This document shows positions 22,990-34,011 of a stretch of DNA of 64,000 nucleotides, piece after piece. This DNA is from Trema orientale (taxonomy: Eukaryota > Streptophyta > Magnoliopsida > Rosales > Cannabaceae). The first letter of the stretch is position 1. Every line of letters starts with the position of its first letter. The notes below the pieces were generated by a model. That model saw nothing but the letters and a program-made list of their open reading frames with translations, was not told the DNA's origin and ran no database searches. Where the stretch lies: contig JXTC01000106.1 of assembly GCA_002914845.1 (NCBI GenBank), forward strand, positions 619,747 through 683,746, read 5' to 3'. Position numbers and translations under genes: made by a program.

Positions 22990-25480
22990 CCCTCATAATG
23001 ATCCTCTTGTGATCAAAGCTAAAATGGGAAACAACAACCTCTACAGAATACTTGTCGACAATGGCAGTGCTGCGGATATCTTTTATCTAGAGGTGTACAA
23101 GAAAATGGGAATGAGTGAAGATCTCCTAAAGCCAGTCGTGACTCCACTTTATGGATTTACCGGAGACTTCCTCATTCTAAGAGGTGCAATATCACTTCCA
23201 ATCACAGTTGGTGACGAGCCTTGCATCTCCACGGTAATGACAGAATTCTTGATCGTTGATTGCCTGTCTGCATTTAATGTCGTGATCGGGCGACCTACTC
23301 TGAAAAACTTGAAAGTAATTACATCCATTTACCACTTGACTATGAAGTTTCCAACAGCAGAAGGAACCGGGCTAGTGCGAGGTAGCCAATGTGAGACGCG
23401 CGAGTGTTACAACAAAGCCATAAAAATAGCTTCGAAAAATAAAGGAGTTAACCAAGTCCTGGTAGCTAACCCAGAACCTGCATGCAAGGAGATAATTGAT
23501 GACAATCTCGATCCACGCACAAGTAATGATGAACCTGCTACTGGACCTATCGAAGAACTAGTTGGGCTACAAGTGGATGAGAAAGACCCTACAAGAGTAC
23601 TAAAACTCAGCAAGCAACTGAAGGAAGATGTACGCAAGGAACTGTCAGCTTTTCTGATGGACAACTTGGATGTATTTGCCTAGAAACATGCAGATATGAT
23701 TGGAATTAACCCTAAAACCATGTGTCACCAATTAAACATAAATCCTGATCATAAGCCAGTTAGACAGAAACAAAGAGCGATGGATCCAGATCGCTATCAA
23801 GCACTCAAAGATGAAGTAGATAAGCTCCTTGACATCAACTTCATCTGTGACTCATTCTATTCAAACTGGCTATCGAATCCAGTCCTTGTCAAGAAACCAA
23901 ACGGGAAGTGGCGCACATGTATAGATTTTACTGATCTAAATAAGGCCTGCCCCACAGACAGTTTTCCGCTACCGCGCATTGACCAGCTGGTGGATGCAAC
24001 CTCTGGTCACGAACTCCTCAGCTTTATGGACGCATACTCGGGTTATAATCAGATCCCCATGTATGAGCTTGATGAGGAGCACACATCTTTCATTATTGAC
24101 TGCGGACTCTACTGCTATAAAGTGATGCCATTTGGTCTCAAAAATGCTGGGGCAACGTACCAAAGGTTGGTAAACATGATGTTCTCTAATCAAATAGGCA
24201 AAATCATGGAGGTGTACGTAGATAATATGCTGGTGAAATCAAAATGCGCATCAGAACATGTAGCACACCTAGAAGAAATGTTCAACATACTACGACACTA
24301 CCAGATGAAGCTCAACCCATTGAAGTGTGCTTTCGGAGTAGGGTCAGGTAAATTCTTAGGATTTATGGTTAACCAAAGAGGAATAGAAGCTAATCTAGAA
24401 AAGATACAAGCTCTGATAGACATGGGATCTCTTACACAACTGAAAGAAGTCCAAAGTTTGACAGGGAGAGTCGCTGCGCTCAGTAGATTTATATCACGTG
24501 CAACTGATAAGTGTCTTCCATTCTTCAATGCACTCAAAGGACCTGAGCGCTTCGAGTAGACCGAGTGATGTGAGGAAGCATTTCAAGAGCTTAAGAAACA
24601 CCCTGGGCAATCGCCGTTGCTTTCTAAACTGGTGCATGGAGAAAGCCTGTACATATACCTCGCCGTGTCACAACACGTAATATCTGCTGCACTTGTACGC
24701 GAGGAAGAAAAGATACAATACCCGGTGTACTATATCAGCAAATGACTTTTAGATGCTGAAACGAGATACACAGAGATGGAAAAGCTCGCTTTATGCTTGG
24801 TAGTCGCTTCAAGAAAGCTACGTCCCTACTTTCATGCGCACATCATAGAAGTGCTGACAAATTACCCTCTCAAACAAGTTCTACAAAAACCAGATGCTTC
24901 TGGTTGTCTGCTTAAGTAGGCTATTGAGCTGAGCCAATTTGAGATCAACTATAAGTCCATAACAGCAATTAAGGGACAAGCACTCGCAGACTTTATAGCT
25001 GAATTCTCATATAAAGTATCAGAAAGAGCTACAATAGAAAGTGATGATAATTCTAGAGAACCAGTGACCCGAATTGAGCAACAACCAAAGTGGAGCTTGT
25101 ATGTTGATGGTTCCTCAAACGAAAAGGGAGCAGGAGCCGGATTAATGCTTATTAGCCCTGAACAACATAGAATCCATTGCACTCTACAATTCGGTTTTAA
25201 AGCCTCCAATAATGAAGTTAAATATGAGGCATTACTGGCAAGACTACAGCTTGCACGCGAGATGAGGGCTTCCTCGAAGAGGTGTACAGCGATTCACAAC
25301 TTGTCGTCTTCTAGATTAACGACGAATACCAAGCACGAGGTGAATGAATGATTGCTTACTAAAGAAAGCAAAGGAATTGCTTAACTCCTTCAATCTTATG
25401 TCATGCACCAAGTCCCTCGCTCGAAGAACTCGCATACAGATGCTCTTGCTAGACTCGCCTCCACCAAAGACGCCGAGCTT
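22990..25480 (+). pseudogene. Gypsy protease, reverse transcriptase and RNase H regions (fossil)
   Basis: The protease block (ILVDNGSAADIFY) lies near 23050. Reverse transcriptase follows at about 23760-24540 (CIDFTDLNKACPTDSFPLPR, MPFGLKNAGATYQRLV). A first RNase H remnant is at about 24600-24960, and a second, archaeal-like RNase H block (WSLYVDGSSNEKGAGAGLML) begins at about 25073. A tandem pair of RNase H domains is the mark of Tat elements. Broken. Confidence 0.88.
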
Positions 25481-25729
25481 CTTGATATCATCCCTGTAGA
25501 ATTCCTAGCAACACCGAGTATCAATGAGCTTGATAATACTGCAATGGCCATAGATCAGCCACAGACATGGATGGACCCTATACTGGCCTATTTCAAAGAG
25601 GACAAGCTACCTGAAGATAGAGATGCAGCCATCTCCATTCAAAAGAAAGCTGCGCGCTATGTGATATATGATGATAAGCTCTATAAGCGAGGTTTCAGCA
25701 TGCCACTCCTGAGATGCTTGATGAGGTAG

Positions 25730-26810
25730 TAGCCACATACATTATGCAAGAGATACACGAAGGCATATATGGCAACCACGCTGGGAGGCAATCTTTAGCT
25801 CAAAAAGCGTTACGATAAGGATATTATTGGCCCACTATGCGGCGCGATGCGATGGACTTTGCCTGCAAGTGTGACAAATGTCAACGCTTTGTGCCAGTTC
25901 TTAAGTCACACCCTGAGAAGTTGACCTCAATGACAAGCCCTTGGCCCTTTGCCCGATAGGGAATTGATTTGATAGGAGCATTACCGATAGGTCGTGGAGG
26001 CGCGAACCACGTGATTGTAGCAGTTGACTACTTCACAAAGTGGACTAAAGCTGAAGCCTTGTCCACAATTACAGCTGGAAAGATAAAAATTTTGTCTACA
26101 AAAATATTGTTTGCAGGTTCGGAATTCCAAAAGCTATTATTTCTGATAATGGCAAACAATTCGACTGTGCCGAATTCAGGAAATTTTGCGACAACTTGGG
26201 TATCGAGAAAAGATTTTCAGCAGTAGCGCACCAGCAGACAAATGGTCAAGCTGAAGCTGTGAACAAGACCTTGAAGCACAACTTAAAGACGAAGCTAGAT
26301 AGTTTTAAAGGTGCTTGGATGGATCAGCTACTAGAAGTCTTATGGGCTTACTGTACAACTACAAGAACTGCTATACAAGAAACACCTTTCTCCCTTGCAC
26401 ACGGCTACGAAGCTGTGATCCCAGTAGAAGTTGGTCTTAGCATTGCTCGCATGAATACATATGACATCGACGAAAATCACGCTCTTCAAAGGTATGAGCT
26501 CGATTTGCTTGAAAAGCAAAGAAACAATTCTTAGCTCCGAGTCACTGCCTATCAGCAATGTGTCGGTCGCTATTTCAACTCCAAAGTAAAAAAGCGTCGA
26601 TTCAAAGTTGGTGACCTAGTTCTTAGAAAAGTTTTTCTTAACACTAAAGAATCAGGAGCAGGTGCATTTGGACTAACTTGGGAAGGACCATATCGTATCG
26701 CAAGTGTCATGCGACCTGGAACATATAAGCTTGAGGAATTAGACTGCAAACAAATTCCTAGAGCTTGGAATGCAGATCACCTACGCCACTACTACCATTT
26801 TTAGTTTCGA
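25730..26810 (+). pseudogene. Gypsy integrase region (fossil)
   Basis: A zinc-binding HHCC-type block (ending CDKCQRF) is followed by the catalytic core (ANHVIVAVDYFTKWTKAEAL, HQQTNGQAEAVNKTLK) and a C-terminal tail ending in ADHLRHYYHF. Broken. Confidence 0.87.
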
Positions 26811-28717
26811 CAGTTGTAGTTCACTTCAGAATTAATGAAGATTCGAGTTCTTTCATTATATGATTACATCTAACTTCATGATCTCAATTCTCCAACACCA
26901 AGTTGGGATGTACATTCCCCAATGCATTTATTTTCACCCTCTTTAAGTTTTTTGTTATTTACAATCAACTGCAAAACTTGGGGGGCACGAAAGAGTCATT
27001 GACCAACACTCCACAAATATGCACGCTCCGCTAAAAAGTAAATGAAGTGGATACAAGTGCGCAATTTTTTTTTTTTTTTTCAATAGATGCGCAACACCCC
27101 TTCCTGATGCTACGTGCACCTAGTCGTGGAGCGGGGGATACATTTTGATACGTGTATCTAGTACTGGGTATGTAAGACCCCTTCCTGATACTTTGTGTAC
27201 TGCAGACACGAAGCAGGGGATACATATTGATACACATACTGACCAACCTAAAAGAGTTAAAGACAAGTAACTACTTGCTACACTCGAAAAGTAAACTGAG
27301 GTATTAGCATGCACCTAGAAGCTCATCTCAATAGTAGCTTTGAACTTCTCAAACTCCACCATCGTGCTCTTAATCTTCCACGCCTCTTTGCAAACAACCT
27401 CGCTCAAGAAGTTCAATAGAAGAGCTAGATACCTTGGAAGATGGGCGAGCGTGAGCGGCACAACTTAGTCCTTCAAGTAAACTACCCGGATGGACATCAG
27501 AGAGCTTGCTGCTATTTTCTTTTCTTTGAAGAATAATCATCAACGACTCTCTTCCCCTTTGGATCTGATTACCAAGGAGGGGCAGGGGGGCGAGGAGATG
27601 TATTACGTGCACCTGGAGGAGTTGGTGCACATGGAGTTGAGTAAGAATCGCCACGTGTGGAAATAGGAGGACTAAGATGAAGCTTGAACTTATTCATATC
27701 TGTATTCAAAACATTGCATATTAGCGAGTAAAAAAAAAAGAGAGAGAAAAAGTGCAAAAAAGCAACTATGTGAATGAAGCACGCAAGTTCATATGAAGAA
27801 GTGCTAGCTAAATGTCTGGGCACATGTACAAATGCTCTTTCCTCCTCCTTACTATCTGAGCTCAACAAATAAGGATCTACTTCAAAGAAAACCAACTTAC
27901 TAATAGAGACTTGTGTGCTCTCTGTATAAGTGCTATTGGGAAGAGCTGCTTCTTTAGAAAAGAAGCTGTAGCAAACTAAGTTCTCACTTGTACACAATCG
28001 ACGATAACACCTAGAGAGTTACTCCATACCTCATAATGGCCATGGGAATAGGAGCACAACCTATAGGAGTGTCATAAGGTCTCTTATCACTAGTTGAACA
28101 ACAAAGGAATCGCTCTCTTCACCATTGGGCTCGCTAATGTATACTTCAAGTTTTACATGAACACCACCTGACCTCGCTAGCTGTGACACCATGACTTGCA
28201 CCTCTTCCAACTCGCTAGATGCGATTGGAGATGATGCGCTCTCGTCACTTGACATCTGAAGATGCAAATAAGTTTGTGTTAGTGTATGGAGATGTATAAA
28301 GTGACCTCACCATGATTCAAATCACTACCGCATGCAACAAAGAAAAGCGACAAGTGTACAAACTAATGTGAGCAAGCTCTACTATACCAACTAGCAAGGA
28401 AAAGGAGTGTGAAATGTGATTCATATACATGAATTGAGGTGATCAATCTTGTGAATAATAATAATCAGCAAGCAAAACTATTGCAACCTAAAGTCTAGCG
28501 ACGTCGAGAAGACAAGAATCTCATAAGCACAACCAATGAGCTGACCAGATTAACGTTAAAGATTGATACGATAACAACTTCAACAACATCTCCACATACA
28601 TCTCTATATATTGCGCACCTCCAAAGTAGCAGTACATGTTTCGTTAAGATTATTTTTGTGCATCTCTTTTTTCTAGACAAACTCAAGTAGCTCCCAAGGC
28701 TTTGTAAAAATCCTTAA
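26811..28717 (-). other. Region between integrase and polypurine tract, with antisense open frames
   Basis: 1.9 kb without plus-strand coding sense. On the minus strand three open frames of 68, 142 and 94 codons lie in series (28061-28267, 27569-27997, 27370-27654), rich in Ser and Glu. I recognise no domain. Additional antisense frames at this place are known for some Tat-lineage elements. A stretch of about 80 bp (CCCCTTCCTGAT...) is duplicated at 27098 and 27178. Confidence 0.5.
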
Positions 28718-28732
28718 GAGCTGGGGGGCAAA
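28718..28732 (+). promoter_or_regulatory. Polypurine tract of Gypsy element
   Basis: GAGCTGGGGGGCAAA lies directly before the 3' LTR. This is the expected plus-strand priming site, though it is interrupted by CT and C. Confidence 0.75.
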
Positions 28733-29690
28733 TGTTGTAAGTAGAAAAATTATTCATCTTAAAAGAGTACGAGTAGAAGTACAAGGTGTGCAGTTCTACA
28801 ATAGCAACACTTATGCAGCTCCACAATAGGAACATGTGTGCAACTCCACAAGAGCAACACGTGTGTAGCTACGTAATAACTACACGTGTATAGGTATACA
28901 AATATGTGGGTAGCTACACCAGAAGTAGCTACACGAAAGTAGCTATATGAGGACCCTATTCCATTCCCTTGCTATGATTCATGAAGTGTGTAGCTAGTCA
29001 GGTGCAGGAGTTGTGTAGCTAGTTAGCTACACGAGTTGTGTAGCTAGTCAACTATACTAGTTTCGCCCACTAAAGAGTGACACCTAAAATTGGCTTGAGA
29101 GCTCAACTAGTAAACTTGTGAGAAGTACTTCAACTAAGTGAATACCAGCTAGCTCCTTATCATGAACACGCGCTTCAAAGAATGTGCACCTCAAAAGAAT
29201 GTGCACCTCAAGGGAATATGTACCTCAAAGCACATGCACCTCAAGGAAACATGCATCTTGGAGGAACGTGCAACTCAAGGGACGTGCACCTCACGAAAAC
29301 GTGCACCTCGGAGGAACGTACACCTAGACAAATTCTTGTGGAAAATGGATAACTCAAGTTCAAATTGGGTACTTATCTTTTGGATTGAGATAATTTATTC
29401 AAGTTGAGATAATTCATTCGAATTAAGCTAAATTATTCGAATTTAAATATTTATTGAAATATTTGTATTATCTTCTAGATTAATATGCTAGCAGATACAC
29501 GACATAGAGTTGTAATCGACTGTGACTCTCTTCCTATAAATAGAGGTCCACAGTCACGTTTTAAAACAAGTATACAAATACACCAGAGCTCTGTAACACT
29601 CTCTCATAATAAAAAAAAAAGTGGACGTAGGTCATCTTTTTCGGGCTGAACCACTATAAAAATTGATCTCTTTTTATTTTTCCGTCAACA
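28733..29690 (+). repeat. 3' LTR of Gypsy element
   Basis: Starts TGTTGTAAGTAG, ends CCGTCAACA, 958 bp. Same arrangement as the 5' LTR, but with two instead of three copies of the 19-bp unit and an extra short repeat near 28930. TATAAATA is kept. Confidence 0.93.
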
Positions 29691-29794
29691 ATTGCCGAAT
29701 TCTGTCTGTGAATCTGGTCATCTTTTCCGTTTACAAAACCTTCGTCAATAGTAGGCAACTTACTTGCTGAGTTAGATTTTCTTTTTGAAATTTT
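29691..29794. other. Short spacer between Gypsy and foldback
   Basis: About 100 bases of unique-looking sequence beginning ATTGCCGAATTC. Nothing is recognised. Confidence 0.4.
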
Positions 29795-31930
29795 AATTTT
29801 ATTAATTAACTTTTAGTGCTTTAATTCTCTTTCAATAATTCATTAATTTTATTTTGCATTAGATAATTAAATTTTATACAAAATTTAATTCATATTTAAG
29901 CTAGATTAAAAGTTAACAGGAACACATTTTACACTAACATTCTACATGTATTTATTTTTAAAATCTAATTCTTGTTTTAAGGGGAAAAGTTCCTAATTTT
30001 ATTAAAAGATTGTTAATTATTATTATTAATGATGATGATTCCATGCCTATTACCTCATTAGTTTTAATTCTATATTAGATAAGTAAATTATAAATAAAAT
30101 TTCAATAAATATTAAAAAATTGAATTTTTTAAAAAATAGAAAAAAAACACATTCTTTCTTTTTAAAAAGCGCATTCTCCGCTAAAGAAAAAAAAAAAACT
30201 AGTAAAACGCATTCTACACTAAAGAAAAAAAATACTAGTAATTACATTTTTAAGTTAGAAGTAATTAAATTAAAAATGTTAGAAAATCTGAAATTAAATT
30301 CTAAACAAAATTAATTTACATTATAAGAAATTTAAAATTTAAACAATTTAAAAAACTAATAAAAAATAGTAATTTGAAATAAACTAAAATCGAATCTTTT
30401 ATCCATGTCACACTTACTAAAAATATGTTTCCTAACCAGAATTAGAATTGAAATAGAAATAAATATAATTAACCTGCTATTATAGATCATTTTTAAATTG
30501 ATAAAAAATATATAATGGGAGTCATTTTAATTGTTATTTTTGATTTTGCTCTATAGATAAATATTTTTAATCAATTGAAAAATAACCTACAATAGCAAGT
30601 TAATTATATATATTTGCGTTTTAATTCTAATTTTGTAAGGAAACTTAGTTTTAGTAAGTGTGACATGGGAAAAAAAATTGCAATTACTATCTTTTTTCTT
30701 CCTCTTTTTGTTACTTATGTTTTTAATTTTTATTTGAATTAATATAAATGAAAATTTTTATGGAATTTAATTTTCATTATTTTGTTTTATTAAGTATAGA
30801 ATGTTATTTTATTAGTTGTTTAAATTGTTTAAATTTTGGATTGCCTATAATATAAATTTAATTTTCGTATAGAATTTAATTTCAATTTTTAACATTTTTA
30901 ATTGATATTTTTAATTAATTACTTCTAACATGGGTTATTTTTATAAATGTAATTACTAATAATTTTTCTCCCCTTTAGTGTAGAATGCGTTTTTAATTTC
31001 TTTGAGTAAAAAAAGAACGTGTTTTTGTTATTTCTTTTGAAGATATAATTACCTTTAATATAATTTAAATTTTATTTACAATTTATTATCTAATGCAGAA
31101 TTAAAACTAGGGTTAATAACATTAATTACCCCTGAATTATGCATGTTGTACCACTTTAGCCCTTGAATTTACAATTTATACAATAATGTCCTCTAAATTA
31201 TGTAATTATTGCAACAATGACCATTTTGTCACAAACTGGTATATATTTAATAGAAATAAATCATTATAATGTACACAATTTAGTAACTGTAGTCAAGAAT
31301 GAGATTCCGAATTTTGAGCTTGCATAGTAGACTACCAAGACTTATACAATTATTGTAATAAAGACAATTTTTTTTTTTATTTTTTTCACTAATTATTAAA
31401 TTTTTAGCATAAATGAGTCATGTGCAAAGCATACAGTTTAGTAACTATGATTGAGAACGAAATTTTGACTCATAGATGTAAAGAAATGCCCAATTATATG
31501 TGTTGTCTATGATTATTTTCTGCTAAAAACTAATAGTTTGTGACCAATGGGTTACTATTGCTGCAATAATTGTATAATTTAAGGACCATTAAGTTAAAAA
31601 TTCGAGAGTCAAAGTGGTACAATGAGTATAATTCAGGAATTATTACTATGATTAACCTTTAAAACTAACGAGATATGGAATAACCGTTAAAATTTTAACT
31701 ATTAGAATTATAAACCATTAAAATAACTATTAGAATTATAATTTTTTTCCCCTTCAAAAACAAGAATTAGATTTTAAAATTGAAAAAAAAACTCAAGTAG
31801 ATGTGTTCCTATTAACTTTAATCTAGCTTAAATATGAATTAAATTTTACATAGAATCTAATTATCTAATGCAAAATAAATTAATGAGATATGGAATGAGA
31901 ATTAAAGTATTAAAAATTGATTACAAAATT
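29795..31930. mobile_element. Foldback structure: about 0.8-kb inverted arms, tiny spacer, with a nested MITE
   Basis: The left arm (about 29795-30530) is the diverged reverse complement of the right arm (about 30570-31930, less the nested MITE). Landmarks pair from outside in: GCTTTAATTCTC with GAGAATTAAAG; TTTTGCATTAGATAATTA with its complement near 31860; CATATTTAAGCTAGATTAAA near 29890 with its complement near 31820; CATGTCACACTTACTAAAA near 30405 with TTTTAGTAAGTGTGACATG near 30650. AT-rich, with no coding capacity. It could be a foldback transposon or a Mutator-like element with very long inverted ends. Exact ends and target duplication were not resolved. Confidence 0.75.
31110..31658. 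mobile_element. Mutator-like MITE nested in the foldback's right arm
   Basis: 549 bp flanked by a perfect 9-bp direct repeat, TTAAAACTA (31101-31109 and 31659-31667); 9 bp is typical for Mutator-like elements. The ends are inverted repeats: GGGTTAATAACA on the left, ending ATTAACCT on the right. Long inner pairing includes TTGTACCACTTT on the left and AAAGTGGTACAA on the right. Non-coding. Confidence 0.87.
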
Positions 31931-33843
31931 GCCACAAATAATTAGAGAGAAGGTAGAGAGGGGAGCTCTCACTTGCTCCATCTCTCTTTCTTTCGTAGAG
32001 AACATCGCTCTCTCCCCTAGTAGCCTTTGTAGTTTTGCCTTCTCTTCTTCTCTCTTAGCAGGGTGTCTCCCCCTACTGAGGAAAAAGATCTCTCCTTTCT
32101 TTTGTATATGTTTTTTTTTTATTTGCTTTTTTGTTCTTTTGCTTTTATTTCCATAATACTTCTATTTTGAAAAGGCAGTTGTCCACATAAATTTAGATCT
32201 ATAGTGCTTTCAGTACACTCATATTTAGAAATGTGATATTTTTTGGTTGCATTTTAGGTTTTTATTTTTTTTCCCTTATTACTAATGTGATTTTCCTTTA
32301 AATTTGTATCTTTTTTGATTCAGATCTAGATATGTTGGTTTTTATTATTATTTTGCGTGTATTTTATTAGTATTCTTCTAGAGTCATATTTGTTGGTATT
32401 TTATTGGCATTTGAGAGTCAAATTTAGAAGATTTTGTGTGACATTTATTGATGGATACCGTGAAGAGACGTTTACGATTATTATTTTGTGTGTATTTTAT
32501 TAGTATTCTTCTAGAGTCAGAATTATTGGTATTTTATTGGCTTTTGAGAGTCAAATTTAGAAGATTTTTTGTGACATTTATTGATGGACATCGTGAAGAA
32601 GCGTTTACTGATGGACATAGTAAAGAAGGGACTGCTACGACGATTAATGATAAATGCCTTGAAAGAGTTCTGCTTGATGGCTCTATAGTTTTGCTTAGAA
32701 TTTTTTCTCTGCAAGTGGGAAGTGGTATGTTGTAATCATATTTATTTTAATAAGAATATGATAGCCTACACTCTTACTAGGGTTAGAGTAAAATTGATTT
32801 TTGTTTGAGAGATATGTCTATTTTCCTTTAGAAGCTTGAACTATTCTTATAGCCAATTTGGTTGGTGATTTATTTAAGGATAACTTTATTGCTACCCTCT
32901 GTATGCTTTTCCAACACATTTTAAAAAAATATATTTTATTTTTAAAGAATCTCCTTCCAAAATTACTTTGGAAATTACATTAAAGTGCAAATACAACACA
33001 AAATCGAAAGGAAAAAATTCTTAACACACCCCTCATCAAGAATAGATTCTTAGTCTATTAATAATTTTAATTTTAGTTATCTTTATTTATATATTAAAAA
33101 AAACCGAAGCTAATATATGATTTTGGTTTTAAGCATAAAATTGTTTAATAAATGGATTTCAACAACTATTAAGTTTGTATTTTTATGCACTTTATAGGTT
33201 AAAAATTCCACGAAGATTAAAGGAATCTTTCATTCTGTCGTTATCTCTCATTAGATTCTCCAAATTACAAAACACAATAAAACAAATCCAAGTGAAAGAG
33301 CCAAAAACACGAAAAAAAAAAAAAGAAAAAGGGAAAAAAAGGGGAGAGATATACATATACATGGAGAAAATAAAGATTGAACCCAGTTTTATTATTTGAG
33401 CCGAAAAGGACACTAGAAAGTGTTGGAGTTTGCCGTCTCGAAATAAATGGCTAAGGCTCCCTCAAAAAAATAAAAAAAAAGGAAAAAAAAGAAAGTGGCA
33501 AGGTGGGGAAAGTAAGATAAGTACACACATGTCATGGGCAATTTCGGAATACAAAATAGATGGAAAGAGAAAAATTAAAATTTTCAAATTTAATGGGTGG
33601 CTAGAATAGAGTAAACTGAGAGTGTCAATATACCTAACCTTAATTAATTCCCTTGAGAAATCTTTCTTAAAAAAAAAATCAATTAATAAAATTAAAATTA
33701 AAAAAAATTCTAACTCAGCAGTAAGAAACAGGTTACCACCAACTAATCCTCTATATTTAGTTAAGTATTAAAAATATTAGATTTTTTTTATATAATTATT
33801 ATAATTGTTTGATCATAATCAAATGATTTAAATCAAAGTATCT

Positions 33844-33847
<4 letters not shown>
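31931..33847. other. AT-rich intergenic DNA
   Basis: CT-rich stretch at 31950-32100, a 133-bp tandem duplication near 32350, and many homopolymer runs. A 95-codon frame at 32448-32735 overlaps the duplication and resembles nothing known to me. The part nearest 34 kb is downstream of TauE-A. Confidence 0.5.
32343..32610. repeat. 133-bp tandem duplication
   Basis: ATTTTATTAGTATTCTTCTA recurs at 32361 and 32494. The similarity extends from TTATTATTTTG to TTATTGATGGA in both copies. Confidence 0.8.

Positions 33848-33913
<66 letters not shown>
33848..33913. repeat. (TA)n microsatellite, about 32 units
   Basis: An uninterrupted AT dinucleotide run about 100 bp beyond the stop codon of TauE-A. 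Confidence 0.97.
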
Positions 33914-33915
<2 letters not shown>

Positions 33916-34011
33916 CCGGATGGAACGAGTTTTGGAACATGGGGTCTTTAACAGAGGATTTGGCTACGATTAAGCGAAGAAAAATTGAAGAGTTCAATAC
34001 AATAACTAGGC

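Larger units (their letters stand above)
19490..29690 (+). mobile_element. Ty3/Gypsy LTR retrotransposon, Tat-like lineage, broken
   Basis: A 10.2 kb element with two LTRs of about 960 bp that differ by several percent by eye, which suggests an insertion age of a few million years. Order: 5' LTR, primer-binding region, gag, protease, reverse transcriptase, RNase H, a second RNase H, integrase, a non-coding or antisense region of 1.9 kb, polypurine tract, 3' LTR. The second RNase H after the first one, and the long region between integrase and 3' LTR, point to the Tat group. The coding part carries roughly ten breaks, so it is a fossil. No clear 5-bp target duplication flanks it. Confidence 0.92.

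Noticed and set aside
27370-28267. Host gene on the minus strand inside the Gypsy element
   Set aside because: It lies strictly between integrase and polypurine tract, with no host family match; element-encoded antisense frames are the better explanation.
32448-32735. 95-codon frame near 32.5 kb
   Set aside because: It runs through a 133-bp tandem duplication in AT-rich DNA and resembles no known protein.
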